Shown here in pieces: positions 24,240-37,600 of a DNA stretch of 64,000 bases. The stretch is from Psettodes erumei (taxonomy: Eukaryota; Chordata; Actinopteri; Pleuronectiformes; Psettodidae), in NCBI GenBank assembly GCA_016785225.1, contig JAFBJZ010000901.1:3472001-3536000 (forward strand), in the 5' to 3' direction. Position 1 is the stretch's first letter, and every line of letters begins with the position of its first letter. The notes beneath the pieces were generated by a model. The model saw nothing but the letters and a program-made list of their open reading frames with translations. It was not told the origin of the DNA and did not search any database. A program made the translations under genes and the position numbers.

Positions 24240-25330
24240 GCTGAGTGTGACCCCATAAACACCTTGTGTGGTTTAATTTCTTCTACCCAATTTAATGCCA
24301 TTAAAATTGCAACCAGTTCCCATACACTGCCAAGTTATCGCTCACCCTTGTTCTGGTCACTACTTTTATATCTGGAATCATAAATGCTATCACTACACTG
24401 TTGTTTGGTGTCTTAGATGCATCTACATTTCAGGATATCCTGGGTAGTTTATTTCTATATATTTTCTGTCTTCCCTTTCTTCTATTGCACTTCCCTTCTC
24501 CATAGCTAACAGATTCAAATCTACCTTAATTTCTTCCAAGGTCCATGGGGAAACTGCAGCAAAAGGCATAGTGGGGCTTACCATTTTATCACCCACTCTT
24601 GTGTCTTTTATGTTATCCTCAATTGTCTACTCAACGCTCCTAGATTGTCCTTTTTCCTTTTCTTGACAGGATTTTAGTACATTTTGAGCTGGATGACTCT
24701 CCTTATGTCCTTTTATGTTTGCCCAGTATGTCTCCCTCCACATCTGGAGCTGCAACTGGGGTAGTTTTTACAGCCCCACAGCACAATATTAAGTCTTGGT
24801 ATCAGATTGCATCCTACTTTTTTGAAAATAACAGATATTAAGATATCAGATATTAATCCTCCATAAACAAGAAGACCTGATTAGACAAATGTTTAATGTT
24901 TTCTAATGCAGACTGACTTGAATCAAATCAAATCAAATTCCCAGATATTAAAACATTTGACTATTTCTACATTTTCCTCATATAATTAATTTGTGTCCAT
25001 TTGCTATCAGACGACTAGCATTATCAACAATATAATAAGGCTTGTTGACTTTCCTCTGAGGGTCCTTCTCCCTGCCTAAGATCTGCATGTACTTTTTCTC
25101 AGGATAAATCTGTCATGTTAAGAACTTTGCAGATGCCTTCAACGATTTTGATTTTCTCTGTTTTTGCCTGTTCTGAGCAGCTAATAAAATTGGCTAGAAA
25201 CAGCCTTACTTACTTTTCCCTTTATCCACCATCTTTAGTGCTTTTGTATATGTCACTCCCTTTTCTCTTTTCACATCCTCCATAAGCTGTGGTGTGATAT
25301 CCTCCAGAGTTGCAAAATTTAACAACCTTG
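24240..25330 (-). mobile_element. Decayed non-LTR retrotransposon (LINE) with RNase H remains
   Basis: Minus-strand translation in broken frames gives, in order: YWANIKGHKESHPAQNVLKS (about 24735-24670), PWTLEEIKVDLNLL, YPGYPEM, TDASK (about 24425-24410), then ELVAILMALNWVEEIKPHKV (about 24320-24260). This order of linker, acidic TDASK start and ELVA..ALNWVEE is the RNase H part of an I-like fish LINE, as I remember such elements. Stop codons and frame shifts break it. The upstream part from 24800 to 25330 is less certain. It lies between slc9a6 and il2rg. Confidence 0.65.
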
Positions 25331-26296
25331 CCTTACTCTCTCTGCATTGAATCATTCATAAAATGAGATCTGGACTTCATCAAGTCACAAGTATAGAAAA
25401 ACATAATGTACATTACGTTTGTAACACAGAAACAATTGTAATCTTTTGTGTCTTTATTAAACACAATTCCTTAATTTCCTATTTTTTTGTAAAAGTAAGA
25501 TATTTTGACTCATAATTAACTTAATAATTTTAATTCTAAGTAACTATTAACTTTGACCATGTAATTTTTCAGAACTTATTAATATATAGCTGGAAGTACA
25601 TTTCAAAGAAGGCAAAAATGCTTCTGCACTTTCTATGTGAAAACAGGAAAAAGAGCTGAGAGACTGCAGTTAATCATACACACATATCTGATTCACATGA
25701 AGTGAGCTAAGATTAACTGATTGTTGACTCAGGCATCACTGATAAAATGTCATGTTAAAAGTTAGCCACAGTCATGTGGTCTGACAGCTTCTTCTTGTTG
25801 AAAATACTTTAATGTACTAACTTATTTTGTAGTAATAAAGTAAAGGAATTTGGTGTTGTGACCTTTCAATGTAATATATTTTGTGTGTTTATATATATGT
25901 AGCATGAACCATAGCACAGCACATACATTATAGGTAAATTTGTTTTTAAATTTGTTAAGCACTGTGCATATATTAATTTCGGGACCTAAACTGTGGGCAA
26001 GTGCATCCGGTTTGCTTGAATTATCCTTGAGACATATTCAGAACTTAATTGGAGTTCATCTCTGGCAAACTGAATTGATTAGACATAGTTTGGAAAGTCC
26101 CACACGTGTGTAGAGTATATAAGATCCCATAATTTGCACAGGACAGGACAAAAACCAAGCAATGACATCCAAAGAACCCTCAGTAGACTTAGATTCAGCA
26201 TACAGCTTAATATCTTGACAGTTTCCGCTGACAGGAAGCAAAACCCACAGAAGTCGAAATGGGGGTTGCTAAGGCAGTCATGAAATGACACGTCAG

Positions 26297-26304
26297 TATA
26301 TAAG
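26297..26304 (+). promoter_or_regulatory. il2rg: TATA box of il2rg (TATATAAG)
   Basis: TATATAAG lies about 40 bases before the il2rg start codon at 26344, implying a very short 5' UTR. Close upstream are a palindrome-like TGACACGTCA (26287-26296) and an ACAGGAAG ETS-type site (about 26231-26238). ETS control of this gene is known in mammals; its use here is inferred. Confidence 0.55.
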
Positions 26305-26343
26305 TATACCTGCTCTGTGAGCATCCTGTTTCTGTATGCCACG

Positions 26344-29300
26344 ATGCCGACTAGACTGCTTCTGCTTCTCTGTCTTACTGGACACGTATTTGCCAAAGAA
26401 CTGCCTGGTAAGAACACTTTGAAGACTAACAATTCTGTTCTTTTTCATAATAGGCCACTATGATTTTGATAGTAAGTGTTTAAGCTTTTTGGGTGTGGTT
26501 GAGCAGTTATTCCATTTGCTTGAGAGTCTTAAACAGATGAAATCATATTGTTTTCCATTTGATTATTATGATATGAGGCTACTTTGCTAATCAATTTGTA
26601 TATTTATAATTACAAGTTATTATACTATCATAAACAAAAATTCTACTTTGTTATATGAGTGATTTTAACTATATTTTTGATTTAAAGTTAAACCTTACTT
26701 CCCCGATCAAACATAAATTCCCCTTGACGTCATTTTGCTGCCATTTCCTATTTCTGTTTGTGTGTGTGGGAGAGAGAGAGAGAGCAGACTGCCATTAGTC
26801 TCCTGTCATTTCTGTAGGTTTATAAACTATGCATGAATGTAACCCTCATGGTTTGTTGCCATCATGAAACTATTTTATTGTTGTCAACACTCTTGTGTGT
26901 CTGACAGACGTGGACTGTGTGATCGTGCATCTGAAATATGTTGACTGTTCCTGGAATAAGCAGGGGACTCCAGAGGTCAATTACACCTTCTACAGCGGGT
27001 TTGTTTTTTGGCTTCACAAAACTCTGCAACCACAAAACAAAGTTTTTTAATGTCATCTGAATTACCCACAATGGCTAGTTTCAGCCAGATTTCTCCAATT
27101 TTATCCCTATTTATATATTGCAACATGCTGTTTGCTACTGGCGTCACTAAAGATTTTGCACAAATAAATTTAAGATTTCAAAATAATTAAAATTATGTGT
27201 TTCTGCATAATAACAGAATGCATTGTTAAGTAAACTTTTTTATTCCATATTTAAATTAACTTAACTCTCACATTAACTAACATTAACTCTTGCATAACCC
27301 TGTTAGATTATTATAGACACTGATGTCTAAATGTAGCAATTTAGAGAGGTTAACCTCACCAGGAAAAGTAGACGTTGTTATAACAGAAGCTAATCCTTCC
27401 ACCTAGGCTGATTGGATATCTTATTAAACAACTCCCAATATCCAATATTCCAGCTGCAGATGAACTAAATATTATGTGCTATATTTATAGTTGATATGGC
27501 TGCATACTTAGTTTTGCTCTGTCTGTCAATGACTAAATAGCAATTTCTACACAGGTTCCATGATGAAAAAATAATCAACTGCACCACCTATGTGTCAGAG
27601 AATAGCACTAATACTGGATGTAACCGGCCCTATGATGACCCTTCCAAAAGGTTCAACTCATTTTACACCATACTGGTACACGGCAACAAGACTAAGAAAA
27701 AGACGCATAATCTGAAACAGAGAGGTATGAGATGGAAAAATCATGCTAGTTTTTTGACATTAAAACAGGCGGTAAATATAACAATATATTTGAGTGTCTG
27801 TCCTATTATCTTGTCATCACATTGTAGGCTATATTGTATTGTCTGTCACTGAATGGTCTGTCTCGTCTCCAGTCCAGTTATATCCACCAGTCAACCTGTC
27901 TGTCCAGAATGGATCAGACTTTAACCTGTGGTTTTACTGGAACCAGACTGCTTCTAACTGTGTGGAGAGTGAGGTTCGCTACCGGACAAACAAAAATAAA
28001 TGGCAGGTAGGCAATTTGGGAAAAAAATTAAGATAAGGAATGTTTCAATCTCTCTTCTGCCTTTTTCCATTCTTCATGCTTCATTGTGTTTTTTCTTCCC
28101 TTCACACCCTTCTGCCTCCTCAACTTCATGTTATTTTCCACAGATTTCCAAAGTCAGTATTGGGAGGCAGAGTTTCTGCATCAATTTGCCCTCCAGCAGC
28201 TCCAGGTATGAGCTGCAAGTGCGAAGCAGATTGGGGAACAACTGTGGAGAGTCTTTACTCTGGAGCAACTGGAGTGAACCTGCAGTCTGGGGATCCAACA
28301 ACAGCACAGGTAAAGTTGTCTGTATGTTCTGAAATAATCTAGTAATCCCTGGTTTCTACTGGTAATCAATAGAAACTACAAATCTATAGTACAGAACCAA
28401 TATGTGAGAACTGGCTGCATGATACAACAATTATTAACTAGAAAGCTTAAATAAAACTTTAGTTACTTTTAATTAAGATATTTATTTATTTCCCTTTATA
28501 TACATACTGTATTATTTGACCAAGCAAATTGTCTTCTGTAAATTTCTATAATTTTTTCAGTAAAGTACACATCAGTTAAACATCAGATGTGTCTCTAACT
28601 CTGCAGATGCCATTCCACATTCCACAAACACCACAAAGATTGTGAGATAATACCTATGTAACTCTGTCTCTCTTCCTCTCACAGACACAAATCAAATAAA
28701 TATTTCAAAGTCTGTGTGGTGGACTACATTGATGTATGTGGGGGGTGCTTTCACCCTCATCCTACTGGTGTCGATGTTGCTGTACCATGAAAGGTGGGTT
28801 GGCCCATATGTCATGTATAAATGGTGGTAGTTATTGTGTAGAGATTAGTGTATTGTATCAGCAGCCTGATGGGAATAACAAATTTTAATACATTGTCAGT
28901 TATCAACATGTAAGAGACAATATTTGCAATCTTTTTACCACTGTCATAAAAAAGTACTTATTTTATTAGTAACTGGGAGATATTATATCATCACAATACC
29001 AGTGACAATGATTTATGTTGACTATGAGGTTAAGCGCAGGGGCAAGCAAACAAGAAAATCAATCCCTACTTAACCCAAACTCAAAAGAGAAAGTTGAACA
29101 GTTACCAGGAAAAAGGTAATTTAGATGAACTGTTGCTTATATTGAGCATCTAAGAATACACTTACCTCCGACACAGGCTCAGAATCATCCCCATCCACGT
29201 GGTTCCCAAGCCATCCCCGGTCCTGTACGACATCGAGGTCAGTAGCATCCCACAGCTCTGTGTCTTCTCCTTCGACAAAAATGACAGCACTGATTGACAA

Positions 29301-30120
29301 AATTAAACAACAAGGCCTCAGCCATACTGGCAGCCACATCAGACTGCACATGTAAGCAGGTGGAGGACTCGTCATGGGCAGGATTTTAGTGTCGCTTGTC
29401 AGCAGCAGCCAAACATTTGCTGAACAGAAAGTATAGCTGATGGTGATGGGAATTTCACTGATTGATATTGAATCATATTTCGATTGTGCTTGCAAAAGTT
29501 AGGGATCTCTGAAGTTATTACAATTGTCCCTGAGGACACAAATCCCTGTACCAAGTTATGTAGCAAGCGTTTCAATGGTTGTTTATCAAAGAGCCACAAA
29601 TATTAGCCTCATGGTGGCACTAGAGAAAAGGCCAGGGGATCGCCAACGTAGTATACATCTATGGAACATGAGTTGGACTGACCAAGCAACAACTTTTAGA
29701 ATTATAACAAAGCCTGAAAATAAATACAAAATTTCCTATATCTTCCTATATAAATATCAGCAGTTCTTATGTTCAACTGATGAAAACCTCATTGGGTAGA
29801 AGAGTGAGTGACAGAAATGCATGTTTCATGTTTCTTTTTTTTCATGTGTCTTTAAGGATTGGCTTCAATATTCCAAAGGCCTGAAAGGGAATTTTAAGGC
29901 TAACTACAATGAGCATGCCTGCCCTGTCAGCGAGTACTGCCATGTCTCCCAGTCTGACAATGAGAGCTCTGATGGCTCCGCCTTCTCTGTCACCACCGAC
30001 CAAACCGACTGCTCCATCTTCGTCCCTATGAACCAGCCAGAGGACTTGTCTACCCCCTGCTCCTCTTCTACCTCCTCAATTCTGTTTGCATGTCAGGAGG
30101 AGCAGCAGGTTTCTGTTTAG
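26344..30120 (+). CDS. il2rg: Cytokine receptor common gamma chain (IL-2 receptor gamma)
   Basis: There are eight exons: 26344-26407, 26908-26998, 27555-27724, 27873-28006, 28144-28309, 28685-28793, 29177-29237 and 29857-30120. They total 1059 nt, or 352 aa, in frame at every junction. The signal peptide MPTRLLLLLCLTGHVFA is followed by domain D1 with the class I receptor pattern C..CSW (VDCSWNK) and several N-glycosylation sites. The second fibronectin-like domain ends in the WSxWS box WSNWS at residues 193-197. The transmembrane segment lies near residues 220-241. Box 1 (IIPIHVVPKPSP), the JAK3 docking site, sits in a 61-nt exon. The tail with NEHACPVSEY resembles vertebrate gamma-c. The chain is shared by IL-2, -4, -7, -9, -15 and -21 type receptors on lymphocytes. 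Fish have more than one gamma-c-like gene, so the a/b suffix is open. Confidence 0.9.
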
Positions 30121-31500
30121 GAGGCTTCATGTTCTGGGTTCAGTTTGTGGATACTTTTCAGTCCAGAAATTCTTAGCCTGACAGACACATTTCCTGCATA
30201 ACTGCAAGGATCAGAAAATAGATACATGATTTGTGGTCTTATTGTTCCCCTTATGAGATGAAACCAGATATCTGCTTGAGGCACCTGAAAGCTATTAAAT
30301 TAAAGCTACTAGCCATAAGGAGAGCAACCACCAGATACAAAAATAATAATAAAAGAAAACTCATAACAATTTAAAATCTCTTTTAAATGCCTGACCTCAT
30401 GAGCTTATGTTTCCACAAATTAAATCGGGAACATTTTTATTAATAAAAGTAGTTCAAAGTGGTAACAAAGTTAGTCATGAAAACATGCTTTACCTTGTGT
30501 ATAATTGCTCATAGATAATCATCAGCATGAGGCACAAGCATCCATCATTTATTCTCTCTTTATTAATGTTCTATTAATTTCACTGAACAAATTGAAATTT
30601 TTATATTTTTTATTTTTTTCTTCCATCAATCCACTTATCAAAATATATATAATATAATTAGACTTGTTAAAGCATGAATATCAGTTTAACAACAAGTTAT
30701 TCTTAAAACTTCAAGTTCATTGCGAGAGATGAATATGTCACACATATGAGCTTCATGACTGTGTCAGTTTTGTAAAATATGTATGGAAACTTTGGGCTTT
30801 GTTAATAGTTAAACAATTAACTAATGGTTACGATAACAAACATGCTACTGCTATAAATTTTACCTTTTGGGTTACCAAGTGTATAAAATTCCTTTGGCTG
30901 TTTATCCTTTAACATGACATTGGCTTTGTCCGAAGACAGCTAGCAAAGGTTGCAGAGCATCCAGAAGAAAAATCAAACTTTAACATTTTTATTAGCATTT
31001 ATAACTGTAGACTTGCTTGCTTAAGGGAGAAACCCATAATCAAATAGTATTGGATAGCTATATTAATAAGTGTATTATTGCCAAATAGAAAGAATAAGTA
31101 TCAGCCGGAGATAGTCATTTTCCATTATAATCCTATAATTTTGAATGTTGTATATTTTAATAGTCTTTGATTGTTCTTTTTTGGTCGGATTTTATTCTTA
31201 ATGTAACCTACTTGTATTTGTATTTTTTGTCTTTTTCCTATATTCTGTACACCAGACTCAGTTGTATGGAACATTTATGTGTTTTCCCCGTGTCTGTTTT
31301 TGAAAAATACATACAGACAACCTGTCCATTTCAGTCACAGGCACTGTCAAGTGATTTGTTGACGATTGGTTGTGAATATTCTCATTTGCCCAGGTCATGG
31401 TTATCTTAAGGAAGTTTTAATCAAAATCAACTGGACTTGGTTATAGGTCTTTGAAGACGTTTCCTCTCATCCAAAAGGCTTCACCAATTGTTGACTATTG
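30121..31500 (+). other. il2rg 3' UTR and spacer to snx12
   Basis: AT-rich non-coding sequence follows the il2rg stop. Polyadenylation signals AATAAA occur at 30348-30353 and 30442-30447. ATTTATT-like elements are frequent, as in short-lived immune transcripts. No gene is visible. A fish repeat fragment ends the interval. Confidence 0.5.
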
Positions 31501-31515
31501 GTTTTAATTCAATGT
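31420..31515 (+). repeat. Fish repeat fragment upstream of snx12
   Basis: The sequence AACTGGACTTGGTTATAGGT followed by TTTGAAGACGTTTCCTCTCA and CCAAAAGGCTTCACCAATTG closely resembles a repeat block I recall from many fish genomes. Family assignment is from memory. It ends just before the presumed snx12 promoter. Confidence 0.55.
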
Positions 31516-31791
31516 GCCCGGTCCAGTTATCTCCTTGTCCGTTAGAGGGAGCACAGGGCGTCCCGCAGAGCACGGAACTGAGTCAACGCATTTTTCAGAT
31601 TCAAGAAGGGTAGGGCGCAGGGCGGCTGGCCCCCGCAAAGAAGAGAAATACAAGTCAGCCACTTCCCCAGCTGAACCGATCGGCTACCGCAATCGATTGG
31701 TGTCTTCAAATGAGATTTAACATTTTACTGTGCATTTAGTTTCTTTGACGCTAATTCGCCGTTGGTCGTCCAAAGATTGCAACCCGACAAA

Positions 31792-34658
31792 ATGACAGAC
31801 TCTGCGGTGGCCGACACACGCCGGTTGAATTCCAAGCCCCAGGACCTGACGGATGCTTACGGCCCCCCAAGCAATTTTCTGGAAATAGACGTTTATGATC
31901 CACAAATCGTTGGAGTTGGACGGAACCGTTACACAACGTACGAAGTTCGCATGCGGGTAAGTGTCGGAACCCGCAGACCAAACACCTTGTTGCAGCATTA
32001 GCTTTTCCTCGCTAAGCTAACTAGTAATTACACTAGTGTTGCTAACGTTAGCGTCTCTATCTGCTGTGCTGATGTCAACACGCGGACCGATTTGTGACGT
32101 TGACACTGGGCGGCAAAAGTGGCTCAAGGTGGGTCGCCAGTAAAACTCAAGCACCGGGGATTTTAAGCGGCCTACCTTGTAGATTTTGGAGGTTGCCTGA
32201 TTCGGTGTCAATAGGGTTAGCGTGTACAAGTTTCGCGACAAATACCAACAATACACGGAGAAGGCTGATTTACAGTTCAAGAGTGTATAGTTAACGCTGT
32301 ACTTTAATGTCTTTTACCTAACTGTTATGAAGCTAGCTAAATCGAGAGAAACTGAATTAAAAATTGCGACCCTAGAAAATTACGAGTCCCAGCAGACACA
32401 GTGACGCTAACCGCTACTTACACATAGACAGTCAGCAAAATAAGGACAAGTATAAAACTGCCTGTTTTTCTAGATGTAAGTTCGTCAAAACTGTTAAAGT
32501 ATAATTAGCATTATTATTGCTGATCACTGCAGTTAACCTATTTAAATGAGGAACGTTAACCGTGTCGGTAGTTTCATGGGAACGGCGGGAGAGCGGTAAT
32601 TTCAATTTAAATTAATATTCTTCTCACTAATAAGAGTCGTGATTATGTTATGAGGAGTGGTGATGTTACACTTCCTCGTCCAGTAGAATGGCAGTTGCAG
32701 AAAATCACTGACACAGCGAACTTTCAAGACATTTCCAGGAAGTCGATGGTTACACTGTGATTGCGTAACTGCAATTTATTTACTGTGTTTCTCTTGACGA
32801 CAGACCCTCATTTTGTGATACATGCTGCTGTCTCTCGATAGAGTTTGTCCATCACAATGTGAACAAGTTGCTGTTTTCACCCCTTGGCTTCCTTCCTTTT
32901 CTTTGACACCATATTCATAGATAGGGGTATGAGCTTGTGTGATAGTTTGTTGTATTTGTAAACTTTCATGACACCAGCCCTTGATGGAAAGCACTGTTAC
33001 ATACAGCAGAAGGATCGCCCTTTCCACAGCCACAGTCTGAAACAGATTTGCTTGCTGGGCATCTTCAAATAAACACACAGTGCATTCAGGTTCAATTAAT
33101 TTCAGTTTTGTATGCACAGACAGTTGAACTGTTAGTTTCCACTGAATAGAATTGCTCTTAAATAGTTTATGGCAGTATAGGACTAATGCTAAGACAACTA
33201 ACACACAAGATGGTTCATAGAAAGTTACTGGACATCATTCATATCTCTATCAAAGCAAAAATGCCAATCATTTCTCTTGTTTATATCATTAGAAAATGTA
33301 ATATCTTTGGATTTGGAATTGTGCAGAGGAAATACACAATTTGAAGATGACACATTGGGATTTTGTCATTTCATACTTTTCGATTAATTGGATGTCTTGA
33401 TGTCTGACTTTTGTCTTGTGCCACTTCCACAATACCTGTGCACTGTCACAGAGTGACTTGATAGTCCCCTGTTGTCCCCTGGAGTTGTCCTCTCACCTTC
33501 CAACATTGACTTTGTGTAAGTGATAAAATTTTGTATAAATCAGTGGGTTTTTTTGTATTTGTCTTTTTCTCTTTGTAGACAAACCTTCCCATTTTCAAAC
33601 TGAAGGATTCCTGCGTGAGAAGAAGATACAGTGACTTTGAGTGGTTGAAGAATGAGCTGGAAAGAGACAGTAAGGTGAGTGAGCTACAGTTCAGGCAAAT
33701 GATTTAAATAGGCTGGCAGTTGCAAACTAATAGCTGATCTGATTAATGATCATGTTAGCTACAAGTGGAAAAGTATAATCCTTACATTTCTCACATGTCA
33801 CAAGAATTAGAGTTACGCTCGAGGTTGCATCTTCTGAGTCAATGTAGAAAATGAAATGTAAGTTTTGTGATGATTAACAGTGCCTCTAACCTTGGGCTCA
33901 AATTAGCCAATGAAGATTTAAGATTACAGTGAATATTTATTTTTCACCGTTTGTGTTGACATCTGATACCTCCAGATTGTAGTACCGCCTCTGCCGGGTA
34001 AAGCCTTGAAGAGACAGTTGCCGTTCCGCGGCGATGAGGGCCTTTTTGAGGAGTCCTTCATTGAGGAGCGGCGGTCGGGCCTGGAGCAGTTCATCAACAG
34101 GTCAGCCAGTTCAAAGGCCCTAAATGAAAGTACATAGTTTGTTTTAGGTATAAACCAACCAAACATATCCATCCTATAAAATATTGAAAATATGAATTTG
34201 AAATTATAATGGATTGCTGAAAGAGGGGTTACAAGACAAGAGCAGTTTTGTATTTCATCGCTGGGGTTACGGTTAAATCTGGTAAATCATATATCAAGTT
34301 CCTCTTGTGCCCCATGCATGTTTTATAGCCACAAACTGTGCTGGCCTGAACAGAAATTCACATATTCAGTATGAGTCAGACATTACCAAAAATGTCTAGC
34401 CCTACACAAGGCTTAACCTAATCTGTGTCTGGAAAAGAGGCACCACCTCAACTAACTAATCCACAATTGCATTTCCCCAGCTTCCACAAAAAGCATTCAA
34501 AATGAGCGACAAGTGAGTTTTTGTCTGTTGTCTGTTTGTGTGTATGTTTCTGTAGAATTGCAGGTCACCCCTTGGCCCAGAATGAGCGGTGTCTTCATAT
34601 GTTTCTGCAAGAGGAAAGCATTGACCGTAACTACATTCCCGGAAAAGTACGACACTAG
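31792..34658 (+). CDS. snx12: Sorting nexin 12, PX-domain phosphoinositide-binding protein
   Basis: There are four exons: 31792-31956, 33579-33674, 33976-34100 and 34556-34658. They total 489 nt, or 162 aa, the normal SNX12 length. The protein starts MTDSAVADTRRLNSKPQDLT. The PX domain spans roughly residues 28-151, with the PtdIns3P-binding motif RRYSDF at 70-75 and the proline loop VVPPLPGKALKRQLPF. It ends IPGKVRH. ADTRRLNSKPQ and KALKRQ favour SNX12 over the close paralogue SNX3. The family acts on early endosomes in cargo sorting and retromer-linked recycling. The position between il2rg and slc7a3 matches human Xq13. All introns are GT-AG. The promoter is probably in the 31.5-31.75 kb segment. 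Confidence 0.96.
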
Positions 34659-37600
34659 GGTTTATTGAGGGAGATGGGCATGTGGGGGTTAAACTCTGGG
34701 TTGTAAAATGGACTGAGTTGCCTTCCTCTTCCCTGACTACATTTCTTCATCTCTCTCTCTCTGTCTGCTTTCTCTGCCTGTCTTTCTTTTTCTCTCTCTG
34801 TCTGTGTATACCACTGTAAAGTCATATTCATTTTATCTTGAAGTTATAGTGTGTTCTTTTACTTATACATCAGGACGTGTTGATACTCTTTCAGACTCCT
34901 CTCTCCCTTGTGCATTTGTTTTATAACTGTACAATGAGGAAAGCACTCCTCCATAGTTGTGATGATATTGTGAAGATTTGGCTCTTAATCGCAATTTTCA
35001 GGAATGAAAAAATTATGTACGATAGTCTTTCCCTGGTGAGTGTCACATATTCATCATTGTAATATAATGTGAATAAAATAGAATAATGTCTAAATGCGTG
35101 TTGGCACTAATGTGTGCCATAGGGATGCATTCTGACTGTAAATGAGAGTTCTGATCCTGTTTTTTCTCTTTGTTTTTGTTGTTTTTTTTAGGTATGAATG
35201 AAGTAAGTTTTTAATGCTTTACTTTATCCTGTCTCTAAGAGCTTTCAGAAAATTAAAGGTGGTTGCATGGGCACTCTAAAGACCAAAGGCGATAGTTCAC
35301 AAATACTTAAGAGAAACAATCATCTATAAATCATCACAGAAACCAAACAACAACCTGTCCTTTTACCTTGTAAATATGCTACACATAGTCCCTGGTTGTC
35401 ACAAAAATCAACCAGTCATTAACCATAAAAATGTGAGTCTTCATTAGGTGTTGCAAAGGGAAGATCCATCTTCAAGCCAGTTTGCATCAGCTATTATCTA
35501 GCATGCAGAGAAACACTGATGTTGAATCCCATTTACAGTTGAAAGTTTTTAATTTTTAATGAGTTCACCAGAGTTAGACAGCTGTTCCCCAGAAACTGGC
35601 TTGTGGAAGTTTCTCAGTCAACCACTATGAGACTCAGAGGAAAGACAAGCCACCACTAGTGTTTTGAGTTATGTGAACTATTGTTTGATAGGGATCAAGT
35701 ATTGTACCATAACCCATGTTTAGAGCTCTTTTTGCAATGTTTTCATTCCAAACTAACTCTGATACACCGTCATCATCAAATGCACTAATCACTGGCTGCA
35801 TGGCAAACTTGCACGCTTTCTTTGCAATATGTGTTAGTCATGCTGATTATTTCACACACCTGATCGCCGTTGTGCTGTTCATTGTGTTGATTCACATGTT
35901 TTTTTTACCTAAATTCAGCTTTTTTCCAAACATAGATAAATCTATCTCTGAAAAACAAAGCATTCAATTCTACCATCAAGTAAATATTGATTTATTCTGC
36001 ATTTGTATGTTCAAGTGACACCTGGGTTTTGTATCCGAGTCTATCAATTCAACACTGTCCACACTTCATTAGACACAGTTTATATCTAATGGACTATATC
36101 AGTTGAATTTGAGGAATGATAAAGAAAAAAATTTCATTCCACTCAGAGCATATTGGTCACTTGCATGTCTTGAAATACAGGAAGATATACGTTGTGTATT
36201 GACCTGGGAAAAAAACACATGAAATTGACATAACACATCAGTAATGAAAACATGCACTGCATGATGTTTATTGGTAAAGTCCGATGCACTGCAACTGCTC
36301 AGCTTCGGAAATATCTGTTCAGTTGACACCGTATCATTACGTACTGCATGCAGACCTGTGTAATGTACCACATTCGCAACTTTTTTTAACCTGTCTGATT
36401 AAATTTAAATTCAATGCATTAATAGATACAGAGATCTGTTAAAGAAAATATAAAAATAAGTTTTGAGTAATGCCTTCACTACCCCTCTTGACACTAACAA
36501 AGAACAAGAGTCAGCATGTCCACCTTTAATCTGGGAGTTAATGAACTAAAGCCCAAAATGTCTGCTCATTTGTTTTCCATTGTGGAAAACATGAACGCAC
36601 GTAGATGACAGTGTTGCAAGTTTCTTCAGTGTTTTTGAAAGTACATAGGCTATTAGGCCTGGGCATCTGCCTCATCTAACAAAAACATGTGTGAAAAGGA
36701 TTCCTACACATTTATTGAAAGTACACAATTGCATAAATCATGGATTTGGAAAATTTTGAAAAAGAGAGGGAGTGTTGTGTTGTGCTGTAATTTCTCATAT
36801 TGCAATATGTGAATGATAAACCTTGTGCCATTAACAATAGTCAGTGCATCAGTAAATTCTTTTCAAAGAACATTTTTTAGATCCACTTACAGCTTGAACA
36901 GTGTTTGAATATAATTTCTCATGTTTACCATCTGTCTCTTTCTCCCTCTCTTTTGTTGCAAAGACAATACAGACTGCTGCACCTGCCCCGTGTGCATTTA
37001 TTTCTACATCACAACATTATAAAGCTGGTGGAAATGTCAGAACTGATAAGTATCAATGGTGTAGGAAAAAAATACAACTATTGCTCCTGGACAAACTAAG
37101 AATATCCAATGTATAAGTTGTTTGATGTTGTGTCTTCATTCAGTCATTCCACATACTATATGTACATTATTTTTGATTCAGTAATCAGTAAAAAAGAAGA
37201 CGTTCCATATTTCTTTGTCATTTCATCAAAGCCCGAATTTTCTCTTTTTTACAATGATGGTTATGTTTTCTGAATGTCCTTTTTTTTAATTGATTTGATT
37301 GACTTCAAAAAAGGGTAATTATTTGCTTTGATTTGTGTTTTCTTTGTGCTAGCAGACACATGATTCTGATGATAACCTCCCAAAGTCAAGCAACATGTAG
37401 CATCATGAAAAAGACAGCGACGGGTCATTCCCCTAAGTTTTAATGTTCTGGATGTGCTCTCAGCCAGAATCTTCCACAATTAATTCTTTTACCTCTGCTG
37501 TCTTAGTTACATCACCATGCCTACACTTTTGGCTGTGTGCTATCAAATCAGCTATTGGGAATATTATGTTAGGTAAAATAACCATATCTAAGCACTGTGA

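Noticed and set aside
29121..29495. Minus-strand frame of 124 codons in the il2rg region
   Set aside because: It is opposite the real box 1 exon (29177-29237) and has no recognisable domain.
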